DNA from: Providencia rettgeri
Lineage (GTDB): Bacteria; Pseudomonadota; Gammaproteobacteria; Enterobacterales; Enterobacteriaceae
Direction: 5' to 3'
Assembly: GCF_023205015.1 (NCBI RefSeq)
Contig: NZ_CP096258.1
Span: 2,976,001 to 3,040,000 of the forward strand
DNA length: 64,000 nt
This document shows, piece after piece, positions 16,438 to 23,787 of this stretch. The notes below the pieces were generated by a model. The model had not been told where the DNA came from. It searched no databases and saw only the letters and a list, made by a program, of their open reading frames with translations. Made by a program: the position numbers and the translations under genes. Position 1 is the stretch's first letter; each line of letters opens with the position of its first letter.

Positions 16438-17160
16438 TCATCTATCCCGATATAAAATTTTAGCCCTAATTTCCTTTAACGCTTGCTGACCAATCAGTCG
16501 ATATTTACCCTCTTTATCAATTAACTCTGACGTAGAAACCCCTCTTTTAGTTTGACCTATTAACGGCTTGATTGGTGGGATTGGCTTACCTTCCTGTATC
16601 TGGTTGTAATAGGCTATCAACTGCTTTTTGATGGATTCCCTAATCTCTTTATCGGACAAATTATACTGTGTCATACGTCGCCTTGCTTCTGGCACAATCC
16701 AGTACATAATCGCTGATTTCCAAGGGAATGCCTCAACAGATGGATATCGCCACTCCATGTTGCTGTAGCGTTTCATTTCAGCCATGACCTCACAGACTGA
16801 AGGTAGGCCCATAGCTTGCATCATTCCCTCGCGGCACCAACTGATAAATTTTCCACAAGAGGGGAAAAAGTCGGATTCTTGCTGCCTAGCCACACTCATT
16901 CCAGCTTTCAATTGCTCAACGGAAGTTATGCCATTTTCGATAAATGCCAGCACCCATTGCCGTTTGGTTGCTGAAACATCATCTTGATTTGAAAATACAG
17001 TATGCTTTGCCGCTGGGAAAATTTGCACTAAGTTATCAAACAGCATATCAACCAACTTTTCCGCATGCTCATTGATGCCAACGGGTTTATTGATTGGCTG
17101 AATTAGGCTCGATAATTTTTTGCCATCTCTGTTTTCAATTGCTGATAGGAGACTTTTCAT
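16438..17160 (-). CDS. Replication protein P-like helicase loader
   Basis: 240 residues from MKSLLSAIENRDGKKLSSL. The segments DMLFDNLVQIFPAAKHTVFSNQDDVSATKRQWVLAFIENGITSVEQLKAGMSVARQQESDFFPSCGKFISWCRE match lambda P-type proteins, which bring host DnaB helicase to the O-bound origin. The start overlaps the end of the O-like gene by four bases, the usual O-P arrangement. The C-terminus is a basic tail. Confidence 0.82.
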   Translation of the reverse strand: MKSLLSAIENRDGKKLSSLIQPINKPVGINEHAEKLVDMLFDNLVQIFPAAKHTVFSNQDDVSATKRQWVLAFIENGITSVEQLKAGMSVARQQESDFFPSCGKFISWCREGMMQAMGLPSVCEVMAEMKRYSNMEWRYPSVEAFPWKSAIMYWIVPEARRRMTQYNLSDKEIRESIKKQLIAYYNQIQEGKPIPPIKPLIGQTKRGVSTSELIDKEGKYRLIGQQALKEIRAKILYRDR

Positions 17161-18113
17161 AGTGTGTTCTCCCATGCTTCAGGGCTATTCCAATGGGCTT
17201 GTGCAGGTAAACAATCTTCACCCTGTGGAATTTCAGCAAATTTTAATACCAGTTTGTCCCACTGTTTTCGAAGTGTGCTTGGGCTAAGAATATTTTTGCA
17301 CCAAAATGGGTCCTTATTTGCCCTATCAAATAACCGGCAAATCTGCCTGTGCGTTCTGCCGTCAATGGTGCGCATTAACCGTACATCATTGGCCCATAAC
17401 GCCCAGTTTGGTTCTTTTGGTGGATTGATATCGTCATCAGATGCAGATGCATTTTCGTAAAGTTCAGTCACCCGTTTGGATATCCACTGCGCACAAAGCA
17501 AATCATCCGATGTTCCCCATTGCCGTTTCTTTGCACTGAACACAACGGCATCAGGGTGGCGAGCCACAAACAAATTATCATTCGTGTTTTGGTCGGGTTG
17601 TGAAACAACCGGACAAGAAGGTTTTATATTCTCTGTAGTACTCTCTGTTGTAATCTCTGTAGGATCGAACTGCGGATTTGTTTCACCGCCACCGTCGAAT
17701 TTGTCTTGTGGCGGCCGTTCATTTTGTTGTTTCGCCAAATCCCCATTGTGACTTTCCCCAATTACGCTTTGCGCATTTGGTAGATTATCAATAGGTTGCG
17801 TCATAATTTGGTCAAGTTGGTCACAATCTATACGGTAATATATTTTGTGTTCTAAACGCCTATCCGTTTCAATTAAAACCCCACGTTTCACAAGATGCTT
17901 TCTTGCGGTGAGTTGCTCGCGATAGCTTAACCCTGTTTCGGATGTAATGTCCTCAGAAGATTTATAGACTCCTAATTCAGAATCCGTTTTATCCTGCCAA
18001 TAAAATATCTGGCTGAAAAATATTACCGCATTGACGCTACCAAAGCGTTTAACTAAACCAGGGTAGTAAGCCACTGGTCGCCCAAAATCGAGTAACAAGT
18101 CTGATGGTCTCAT
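17157..18113 (-). CDS. Replication initiator, O-like
   Basis: 318 residues from MRPSDLLLDFGRPVAYYPGLVKRFGSVNAVIFFSQIFYWQDK. The N-terminal winged-helix segment (SSEDITSETGLSYREQLTARKHLVKRGVLIE) binds DNA. The middle is a low-complexity linker containing TEITTESTTEN, encoded by 12-base tandem repeats. The C-terminus (WALWANDVRLMRTIDGRTHRQICRLFDRANKDPFWCKNILSPSTLRKQWDKL) is the common replication-protein domain. It opens the phage origin and pairs with the P-like protein. Very similar in layout to lambda O, including the origin inside the gene. Confidence 0.78.
   Translation of the reverse strand: MRPSDLLLDFGRPVAYYPGLVKRFGSVNAVIFFSQIFYWQDKTDSELGVYKSSEDITSETGLSYREQLTARKHLVKRGVLIETDRRLEHKIYYRIDCDQLDQIMTQPIDNLPNAQSVIGESHNGDLAKQQNERPPQDKFDGGGETNPQFDPTEITTESTTENIKPSCPVVSQPDQNTNDNLFVARHPDAVVFSAKKRQWGTSDDLLCAQWISKRVTELYENASASDDDINPPKEPNWALWANDVRLMRTIDGRTHRQICRLFDRANKDPFWCKNILSPSTLRKQWDKLVLKFAEIPQGEDCLPAQAHWNSPEAWENTL
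17629..17664. repeat. Three 12-base iterons in the O-like gene
   Basis: Three tandem units built on TCTCTGTWGTA (TTCTCTGTAGTA, CTCTCTGTTGTA, ATCTCTGTAGGA). Lambda's origin is also a set of iterons in the middle of O. This is the candidate replication origin. Confidence 0.5.
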
Positions 18114-18114
18114 T

Positions 18115-18339
18115 TCACACCCCCAGCGCTTTAGCAATATCGCGGCAAGCGTTCTGGTACTGCTCAGGCGTCAATTTCTTTAAAAGTAGCTTTTGTTTTT
18201 GTTGTTCGTACTGCACCCCAATATTGAGTGCTGCCGCCCTTCTTCCCTCGAAAATATCTTCGATTTGTTTTCTGTCTGCTGGCTTTCCATTCAATAAAAA
18301 ACCATTACAGTAGGTAATCAATTCAGTCGTTCTTAGCAT
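18115..18339 (-). CDS. Small early phage protein, unknown
   Basis: 74 residues: MLRTTELITYCNGFLLNGKPADRKQIEDIFEGRRAAALNIGVQYEQQKQKLLLKKLTPEQYQNACRDIAKALGV. Two helical, charged halves; no domain recognised. It lies between YdaT and the O-like gene and nearly abuts the O start, and it begins in the repeated start cassette, so it is surely translated with the early operon. Confidence 0.65.
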   Translation of the reverse strand: MLRTTELITYCNGFLLNGKPADRKQIEDIFEGRRAAALNIGVQYEQQKQKLLLKKLTPEQYQNACRDIAKALGV

Positions 18340-18351
18340 TGGTCTTGCCTC
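18337..18351 (-). promoter_or_regulatory. Start cassette GAGGCAAGACCAATG, copy 3
   Basis: Same 15-base block, start of the 74-residue early gene. Confidence 0.8.
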
Positions 18352-18356
18352 TTGAA

Positions 18357-18812
18357 TTAGTGCACGCTGGTCGGGCGTGATATTGCATTGAGTGCGTTAA
18401 CGGCATTATTTATTCGGTGTGACATGTCACGCCCCTCTAACAAAATTTCGGTCATAGCTTCTGCAAATCGCTGTATGGCCACTGATGCTAAATAGTTTTT
18501 AGTGTCGCCTCGCACTCGAGCTAACCTTGAAGCCGGCAACGCCATTTCAATCGCTGGCATCAGCTCTGCTAATTTCTTCATTGATGCGTTCGAATCGCCT
18601 CGTAACCAACGAAAGATCTGCTGTCGGTTATTGTTAATTGCTTTCCAATCCGCTTGGCCTCGTTCATCTTCAATCACATGCAAGCGGCTTCGTGACTTAT
18701 CTCGCGTGATCTGTAAATACGCACGGCTTATCTCAATCGCTACGTGCTCTTGGCCATGTTCTGTCGCCCAGCTCTCAATTTCAGAGCGGACAATATCGAT
18801 ATCAAAACTCAT
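18357..18812 (-). CDS. YdaT-like phage regulator/toxin
   Basis: 151 residues. The N-terminus (IVRSEIESWATEHGQEHVAIEISRAYLQI) and the following DWKAINNNRQQIFRWLRGDSN pattern resemble the YdaT family of the Rac prophage, which in lambdoid phages takes the CII position and in the lysogen can be toxic. It follows a YdaS/Cro-like gene, the normal pairing. It contains one of the three GTGACATGTCAC palindromes (18419-18430). Whether it acts as a toxin or a CII-like activator cannot be told from sequence. Confidence 0.65.
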   Translation of the reverse strand: MSFDIDIVRSEIESWATEHGQEHVAIEISRAYLQITRDKSRSRLHVIEDERGQADWKAINNNRQQIFRWLRGDSNASMKKLAELMPAIEMALPASRLARVRGDTKNYLASVAIQRFAEAMTEILLEGRDMSHRINNAVNALNAISRPTSVH

Positions 18813-18856
18813 CTCTGCGTCTCCTGTCGCAAAATTGATTATGAATAATCAGTTTT

Positions 18857-19102
18857 TTAATCTGATAGCTGTAATACTGATGGCTCGTTAGGTAAGCCGT
18901 CGTAAGGGTTTGGGTAAATGTCTGGTGCAACTTCATGGGGAGTTATATCCCATCCAAGGCATTCACATAAACTCAAAACCTTTTGTGCTGGGACTCCATT
19001 TTTAAACCATAAATTAACCGTTTGTGGTTTTGTTCCTAATCGTCTCGCTATCTCTGACTGATTAGCTAGGTTATTAATTTTACTTTTTACAAGTGGTGTC
19101 AT
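18857..19102 (-). CDS. Cro-like (YdaS family) repressor
   Basis: 81 residues with a clear helix-turn-helix (LANQSEIARRLGTKPQTVNLWFKNG) followed by VPAQKVLSLCECLGWDITPHEVAPDIYPNP, the YdaS/Cro pattern. It is divergent from the CI-like gene with three operators between them. It should repress the CI promoter and turn down early transcription in lytic growth. Confidence 0.85.
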   Translation of the reverse strand: MTPLVKSKINNLANQSEIARRLGTKPQTVNLWFKNGVPAQKVLSLCECLGWDITPHEVAPDIYPNPYDGLPNEPSVLQLSD

Positions 19103-19121
19103 TTCCGTCTCCTTAAATAAT

Positions 19122-19197
19122 TACAAGTTAATCTTACAACCAAACACACGTAAATTTCAAGTTTTTCTTGAAGTGATAACTACAAGGAACTCTTGTA
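19122..19197. promoter_or_regulatory. OR-like operator set between cro and cI
   Basis: Three 17-base sites of the form NNCAAG-N5-CTTNNA: TACAAGTTAATCTTACA (19122), TTCAAGTTTTTCTTGAA (19156) and TACAAGGAACTCTTGTA (19181). Spacing is about 25-34 bases centre to centre, as in lambdoid right operators. The last overlaps the CI leader. Confidence 0.75.
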
Positions 19198-19199
19198 AG

Positions 19200-19907
19200 A
19201 TGATTTATATGAAAAAGAATCCGAATGAAATTTCAGCCTCTAGAATCAACCAAGCCTTAACTGAGCGGGGTTGGTCACAATCTGAGCTTGCTCGGCGTAT
19301 TGGTGTTAGCCCTCAGTCTGTACAATTTTGGGTAAGTGGAAAAACAGCACCTCGAGGTAATAATTTAGCATCACTGTCTTCAATTACGGGCTATCCAGAA
19401 CATTGGTTTTTTATGGATGATGCTGCAGCTGAATCAACAGAAAAACCAGTTTTTACTAGGATTTCGGTCGACTCTTATCTTGTTGAACATCTTGATATTG
19501 AGGCAAGTGCAGGACCAGGTATTATCACTAAAGGTGAATTTACTGAAACCATCCGTTCTATCGAATACTCTACAGATGAAGCCCTAAAGTTATTTGGTAA
19601 TCGACCTAGTTCTAATATAAAAATGATCACCGTTGCTGGTGATAGCATGCATGATACTATCAGCCCTGGTGACCAAGTATTCATTGATATCCATATAAAC
19701 TATTTTGATGGTGATGGCGTTTATGTATTTGTGTTTGGCCAGACACTGCATATCAAGCGATTACAAATGATTAAAAATGAATTAACTGTCATATCAGATA
19801 ACACAAAATACCGTGATTGGCATATTGCCAAGGAAGATGAAGAACAGTTTCATATCGCAGGCAAAGTCCTTCTTAGTCAAACAAAAACCTACAAGCGTTA
19901 CGCATAA
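19200..19907 (+). CDS. CI-like prophage repressor (S24 peptidase)
   Basis: 235 residues from MIYMKKNPNE (MKK at 19209 is the other possible start). The N-terminal helix-turn-helix is INQALTERGWSQSELARRIGVSPQSVQFWVSGK. The C-terminal S24 domain has the catalytic Ser in GDSMHDTI and Lys in LHIKRLQ. An Ala-Gly bond in EASAGPG between the domains is a likely self-cleavage site after RecA activation. It keeps the prophage silent by binding the operators on both sides of its gene. Both flanking operator sets fit the same site. Confidence 0.9.
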   Translation: MIYMKKNPNEISASRINQALTERGWSQSELARRIGVSPQSVQFWVSGKTAPRGNNLASLSSITGYPEHWFFMDDAAAESTEKPVFTRISVDSYLVEHLDIEASAGPGIITKGEFTETIRSIEYSTDEALKLFGNRPSSNIKMITVAGDSMHDTISPGDQVFIDIHINYFDGDGVYVFVFGQTLHIKRLQMIKNELTVISDNTKYRDWHIAKEDEEQFHIAGKVLLSQTKTYKRYA

Positions 19908-19932
19908 ATAAAAGCCAAAAATTCAATATCGA

Positions 19933-19963
19933 TTACAAGAAGTTAACTCTTCTTGTAATTTTT
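19933..19963 (+). terminator. Terminator of the CI gene
   Basis: Perfect 10-base arms TTACAAGAAG/CTTCTTGTAA with a six-base loop and five T. The arms also contain the operator half-site TACAAG/CTTGTA, so it might be bound by CI as well. Confidence 0.65.
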
Positions 19964-19975
19964 CACACCTATAGT

Positions 19976-20029
19976 TACAAGTTTATTTTGTAAATAATTC
20001 TTGATTAATTCAATTTAAACTTGTAGATT
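19976..20029 (+). promoter_or_regulatory. PL-like promoter with two OL-like operators
   Basis: TTGATT (20001-20006), 17 bases, then TAGATT (20024-20029) forms the promoter for the rightward early genes. Operator-like sites TACAAGTTTATTTTGTA (19976) and TTCAATTTAAACTTGTA (20009) each match the 17-base CI site with one changed half-site base; the second overlaps the promoter. Confidence 0.65.
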
Positions 20030-20046
20030 GGATTTCAAGACAAACA

Positions 20047-20080
20047 ACACAGCAAGTGTTTAGTCAGGTGTTCAAACCAA
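20047..20080 (+). repeat. 35-base repeat, copy B (boxB-like core)
   Basis: AACACAGCAAGTGTT forms a five-pair stem with loop AGCAA, about 10 bases downstream of the expected PL start, followed by the GTGTTCA...ACCAA part shared with 15039-15073. By position it could be a nut-type antitermination site. Confidence 0.5.
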
Positions 20081-20159
20081 ATTTTTAGTAGTACCAGATA
20101 AAACTTTTAGACCAAAGCCAGAGGCAAGACCAGACAGCTCGGAAAGACGGGCAACAAAT

Positions 20160-20253
20160 TATAGTCGTAAAAAAACCCACCGAAGTGGGTTCCTTTACCT
20201 CGGGTCGCCGACCAAAGCTAACCGAGAGTTCTACTAGCGCGACCAAACGCTAG
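20160..20253 (+). ncRNA. Three-hairpin structured leader of the PL operon
   Basis: In order: AACCCAC-CGAA-GTGGGTT (20174-20191), CTCGG/CCGAG (20199-20226), and CTAGCG/CGCTAG (20234-20253). Together with the boxB-like element this makes a highly folded leader before the first early gene. The first hairpin has few T after it, so it is a weak terminator at best. This 400-base region has no ordinary gene. Confidence 0.5.
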
Positions 20254-20255
20254 AA

Positions 20256-20282
20256 GAGGCAAGACCAATGATAAATCACTGA
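20256..20282 (+). promoter_or_regulatory. Start cassette copy 4 with a four-codon mini-ORF
   Basis: GAGGCAAGACCAATG opens only ATG-ATA-AAT-CAC-TGA, ending 25 bases before the next gene's ATG. It looks like a leader peptide or a leftover start region. Confidence 0.55.
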
Positions 20283-20307
20283 TCACAGTTATTTTAAAGG
20301 AGCTGCT

Positions 20308-20640
20308 ATGAAAGCACAACCTGAAACCCTAAGTGTTACGCTTTATATCCACGCACAAAAGCAATTTGACGGTTCATATAAATACCGCCCTTATCCATTC
20401 AAATATGATATTGAATCTGGTTTAGGCTTTGTCATTGCTGAACATACTATCGACATTCCCTTTACTGCTCCGTCAAATACTGAGCTAGTTCAATTAGAGA
20501 TTGACTCACTCAAAGCTGAGCAAAGCAAAATCCTTGCTGATGCTCAGGTGAAATCAAGCCTACTGGAAGACCAAATCCAGATGCTGCTCTGTTTAGAAGG
20601 CAAACCCATTTCTAAAACTGACGAACAAATTCCTTATTAA
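20308..20640 (+). CDS. Early phage protein, unknown
   Basis: 110 residues with a good AAAGGAGCTGCT ribosome site. The N-terminal 60 residues look beta-rich (LSVTLYIHAQKQFDGSYKYRPYPFKYDIE), and the rest is a coiled-coil-like helix (NTELVQLEIDSLKAEQSKILADAQVKSSLLEDQIQMLL). It is the first gene of the PL operon. No family is recognised; it sits where phages place host-takeover or recombination accessory genes. Confidence 0.65.
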   Translation: MKAQPETLSVTLYIHAQKQFDGSYKYRPYPFKYDIESGLGFVIAEHTIDIPFTAPSNTELVQLEIDSLKAEQSKILADAQVKSSLLEDQIQMLLCLEGKPISKTDEQIPY

Positions 20641-20655
20641 GAGGCAAGACCAATG
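20641..20655 (+). promoter_or_regulatory. Start cassette GAGGCAAGACCAATG, copy 5
   Basis: Identical 15-base block that starts the 655-residue recombination gene, directly after the stop of the previous gene. Confidence 0.8.
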
Positions 20656-22620
20656 ACAACTTTTATCTGTGTATTTGAACCTACGACCGAGGCTCGAACC
20701 AATGGTGCTGTACCTTTAACCATCGCTTTCAATGCAGCGAATGCCAAAATTGCGGCAGCAACGGCAATGATTAAGCTATCGGAAGCTTACCCTGATTCTA
20801 TGGATAACTTTAATATTGATGAGCCTATTATTTGTGAGGATGCTGTAGGTTCCCCTCGCCCTGCACTCGATCAGTTCGATGAAACCTTTGCACTTGAAAA
20901 TGAGTTCGACGGAGAGAAATGGCAACCCATTAAATATAAAGAATTTAAAAAGCTGGCCACTAAACCTCGCATAGCTGCTTTATTGCTATTTAGTAAAACT
21001 CAAATTACTGATAAGGAATACACTTTTACATTAAAGGTACTAAGCGAAGAAGCAGAACCTAAAATTCGTAATATCGCCACTGGCCTTGCTGAAATTACCA
21101 AAGTTTCATTGATGGATGCTGAAGCCACGATGGAAATTGCACAGGCTGTTTATGAGCATGCTGACGATAATGTCACCATCGAAGATGCTAAGGCGCTTGG
21201 TGAAAGTTGGTTAACCGAGGAACCTGAACTTCCTCCCGTTGAGGACGAGCCTGTCCTTAAACGTGATTATGCCGCACTTGATCTCGAAATTGCCCTCGCA
21301 CTCTTGAACATTAAACCAAGCGATGCAAAAAGTGCAGATATTCGTAAAGCAAAGGAACTCATCAGTGCTGAAGATAAAGCATGGAAGCGGTTATCAATGG
21401 ATTTACGTACCTTCCCTAGCGTTCTAGATATCCCTCGCGAAAGTATCTTTGCACTAGTGACCGAAGCAAGAGAGAAACCAGAGCTATTTGATGATGCAAA
21501 TGCCCGTAAAGCGTTTATTGATTCAAAACTTAGTGCCAATAGCCCTAAGGTAACTTCACTTGGTAGTGGTCGTTTTGCAGTTGATAATTTAGATGCTAAG
21601 CCAGCTAATGATGAAACACCTGAGCAACCGCCTAAATCAGAAAAACCAAAACGTACCATAAAGAAAAAAGACACACCGGCTAAAGTAGAAAAAGAACCTG
21701 AGCCGGTTGTGATTGAAACACCTGCTATTGCTGCGCCAGTTGCTACTGAACAAGATGATTTTGAACAACGCGCAGCAGTACTTGATGAGGTGCTTAATAG
21801 CGGTAATACAAACCACCTTAATATTTGGAAGCAAGTACAACGTACTGATTCACGCTTTACCAAACCACTTGATGGAATGGGCTTTGTTGGTACCAGTATC
21901 AACAGCACCTATATGTTTATGCGTGCGACTGAAATATTCGGCCCAATAGGTGAAGGCTGGGGTTATGAAATCATTGAAGAAAAAATGATTGATGGAAAGC
22001 CGCTTGTCGAGCCTGTACTCGATGCCCACCATAAACAAGTCGCAATGAGGTTCCTGCGTGATGGGGATGGAACATTACTCTTTGAACAAAATCACTCAAT
22101 CAAGATCCGCTTTTGGTACATCATCGAAGGCGAAACTCGTGGTGAGTTTGAGAGCTACGGTGCCACACCTTATCGCTATCAGACCAAGCAAGGAATAAGG
22201 ACGGACAGTGAAGTGATAAAAAAATCACTCACCGACTCAATCAAAAAAGCACTTTCCATGCTGGGCTTTAGTTCTGACGTATTTATGGGAATGCATGATA
22301 ACCCTGAATATGTGGCGAGTAATAAGCTCGAGTATGAAATCAAAGCCGCCAGCGATAACGCTGAAGATGCAACCCGCATTCGCAAAGAGTTAGACGAGAA
22401 GTTCACGCGACACACTGAAACGATGCGCAGTGCGGTGACGCCAAACGAATTACGAGGAATCACATCTACTCTCACCCGCGAAATTTCAACGCATGCCAAG
22501 TTGGCCAAACAACGTGGCGACAGTGAATATGAAAAATATTTAAACGGCCGTTTGCGCCGGCTAAATGAAATTGAAAAAGAGTGTTTAGACCAACTGAAAC
22601 AAAAAGAAGAGGCAATCTAA
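20653..22620 (+). CDS. Phage recombination protein: RecE-like N-terminus fused to an annealing-type domain
   Basis: 655 residues, three parts. Residues 1-190 resemble the non-catalytic N-terminal part of exonuclease VIII/RecE-type phage proteins. Residues 190-370 are an acidic to Lys/Pro-rich linker with a helical part. Residues 390-560 are a compact domain (GFVGTSINSTYMFMRATEIFGPIGEGWGYEIIEE, FRSYGATPYRY-like, KKSLTDSIKKALSMLGFSSDVFMG) of a kind common in phage proteins annotated as recombinases or Rad52-like annealing proteins. No RecB-type nuclease motif is seen, so it should anneal rather than cut DNA. The family call for the C-terminal domain is from memory of similar proteins and needs a profile search. 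Confidence 0.6.
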   Translation: MTTFICVFEPTTEARTNGAVPLTIAFNAANAKIAAATAMIKLSEAYPDSMDNFNIDEPIICEDAVGSPRPALDQFDETFALENEFDGEKWQPIKYKEFKKLATKPRIAALLLFSKTQITDKEYTFTLKVLSEEAEPKIRNIATGLAEITKVSLMDAEATMEIAQAVYEHADDNVTIEDAKALGESWLTEEPELPPVEDEPVLKRDYAALDLEIALALLNIKPSDAKSADIRKAKELISAEDKAWKRLSMDLRTFPSVLDIPRESIFALVTEAREKPELFDDANARKAFIDSKLSANSPKVTSLGSGRFAVDNLDAKPANDETPEQPPKSEKPKRTIKKKDTPAKVEKEPEPVVIETPAIAAPVATEQDDFEQRAAVLDEVLNSGNTNHLNIWKQVQRTDSRFTKPLDGMGFVGTSINSTYMFMRATEIFGPIGEGWGYEIIEEKMIDGKPLVEPVLDAHHKQVAMRFLRDGDGTLLFEQNHSIKIRFWYIIEGETRGEFESYGATPYRYQTKQGIRTDSEVIKKSLTDSIKKALSMLGFSSDVFMGMHDNPEYVASNKLEYEIKAASDNAEDATRIRKELDEKFTRHTETMRSAVTPNELRGITSTLTREISTHAKLAKQRGDSEYEKYLNGRLRRLNEIEKECLDQLKQKEEAI

Positions 22621-23120
22621 TGACCAAGACAACTGCTATTGCAATGGCTGCTGACTACAGCAAATTACAACAACTCGTCGAAACAGGTGAATTCACAGCA
22701 GAGGATGTTGCCGATACCTTAGAGGGTCTTGAGGGCGAATTAGGCGACAAGTTAGACGCAATTATGGTCCATGTTCGTAATATTGAAGGACAAGCTGAAA
22801 CCCTAAGTAAAGAATCTAAACGCCTAGCTGAGCGTAAAAACCAATTTGATAATCAAATTAAAAACTTAAAGCAGTATGCCTTAACGTGTTTATTAACATC
22901 TGGTAAAGATAGCTTAAAAACACTGAGAAATACCTTTACAGCAAGAAAAGGCACTGTATCCGTTGTCATTGATGATGAATCGTTACTTCCTGACGAATTA
23001 ATTGATGTTCAAACTATTACTGCGCCCGATAAAAAAGCAATTAAAGAACGTATTGATAAAGGTGAAACTATAGATGGTGCACACCTTGAAACTGGTGCAC
23101 GTACTCTACAGGTTCGTTAA
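22620..23120 (+). CDS. Siphovirus Gp157 family protein
   Basis: 166 residues from the ATG that overlaps the previous stop (TAATG). The pattern LEGLEGELGDKLDAIMVHVRNIEGQAETLSKESKRLAERKNQFDNQIKNLKQYALTCLLTSGKDSLKTLRNTFTARKGTVSVVIDDESLLPDELIDVQ...PDKKAIKERIDKGETIDGAHLETGARTLQVR is the full Gp157 signature: a coiled coil followed by a small beta domain. In streptococcal phage the family was linked to phage resistance; in proteobacterial prophages it sits next to annealing proteins, as here. Confidence 0.88.
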   Translation: MTKTTAIAMAADYSKLQQLVETGEFTAEDVADTLEGLEGELGDKLDAIMVHVRNIEGQAETLSKESKRLAERKNQFDNQIKNLKQYALTCLLTSGKDSLKTLRNTFTARKGTVSVVIDDESLLPDELIDVQTITAPDKKAIKERIDKGETIDGAHLETGARTLQVR

Positions 23121-23165
23121 TACCTATAGCGCCCTGCAATGGGCGCATTATCAGGAGATATTTTT

Positions 23166-23345
23166 ATGGCCATGAAATTAGAAGTCATCATCACTCACGA
23201 TGAAGCTAACAATAAATGCAGTGTGGAGTGGACCACAGCATCGACTCAACAAGTCACTCGCCAAGAAGAACAAACGCTATCACTGGTAAAAAAAGCGTTG
23301 TTACTTCAACTGGGTTACCCAACGGCACCGGCTGTTATCCATTAA
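23166..23345 (+). CDS. Small early phage protein
   Basis: 59 residues from MAMKLEVIITHDEANNKCSVEW, with AGGAGA eight bases ahead. One short alpha/beta fold is likely. No family is recognised. It is followed at once by the palindrome GTGACATGTCAC. Confidence 0.55.
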   Translation: MAMKLEVIITHDEANNKCSVEWTTASTQQVTRQEEQTLSLVKKALLLQLGYPTAPAVIH

Positions 23346-23346
23346 T

Positions 23347-23358
23347 GTGACATGTCAC
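23347..23358. repeat. Palindrome GTGACATGTCAC (one of three)
   Basis: Perfect 12-base palindrome in a gene gap; the other copies are inside genes at 4899-4910 and 18419-18430. All three lie in the prophage. Confidence 0.8.
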
Positions 23359-23362
23359 TAAC

Positions 23363-23377
23363 GAGGCAAGACCAATG
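23363..23377 (+). promoter_or_regulatory. Start cassette GAGGCAAGACCAATG, copy 6
   Basis: Identical block that starts the 56-residue gene. A seventh, partial copy (GAGGCAAGACCA then AGATG) is at 23952-23968. Confidence 0.8.
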
Positions 23378-23545
23378 CTAAGACACGAGCACCAAAAAGA
23401 CCAAGAAGTCAAAATCACCCTACCCGATGGCTCGCACGGGTTTGTTTCAACGGATAGGCGTTGCAAGGTTTCTTATGACTTCCCGGCTCATATTAGAATT
23501 GAAATACAACCTACTCAGACAGAACTACAAAGGAGTAAACAATGA
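23375..23545 (+). CDS. 56-residue early phage protein
   Basis: MLRHEHQKDQEVKITLPDGSHGFVSTDRRCKVSYDF then a short end. It begins in a start cassette and overlaps the next gene by four bases, so translation of both is likely. Beta-strand pattern; no family recognised. Confidence 0.55.
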   Translation: MLRHEHQKDQEVKITLPDGSHGFVSTDRRCKVSYDFPAHIRIEIQPTQTELQRSKQ

Positions 23546-23715
23546 TTTATGGTTTATTCCTGCTAATTTGTAGCGGTGCTGATTGTTTATATAAATCTAA
23601 CGGCTATACCTATCCCGATGAACAGAATTGTTTAATGGATAAAGACGCCCTAACTCAACGAGGTGTTTTGTCCGAATGCTATCCCATCGAAGCGATTATT
23701 CGGGCCAATAATTGA
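23542..23715 (+). CDS. 57-residue Cys-containing phage protein (DUF1482-like)
   Basis: MIYGLFLLICSGADCLYKSN... with four Cys (positions 10, 15, 30 and 45), a hydrophobic start, and a spacing that recalls DUF1482 proteins of lambdoid early operons. AAAGGAG precedes the ATG. Function unknown; possibly exported or membrane-attached. Confidence 0.55.
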   Translation: MIYGLFLLICSGADCLYKSNGYTYPDEQNCLMDKDALTQRGVLSECYPIEAIIRANN

Positions 23716-23787
23716 TTAAGCATAATCAGTTTTATTCTGCATTTTTTCTTACTGTGGTGGTTTATTCAAAACCAAAGGATAACCACC

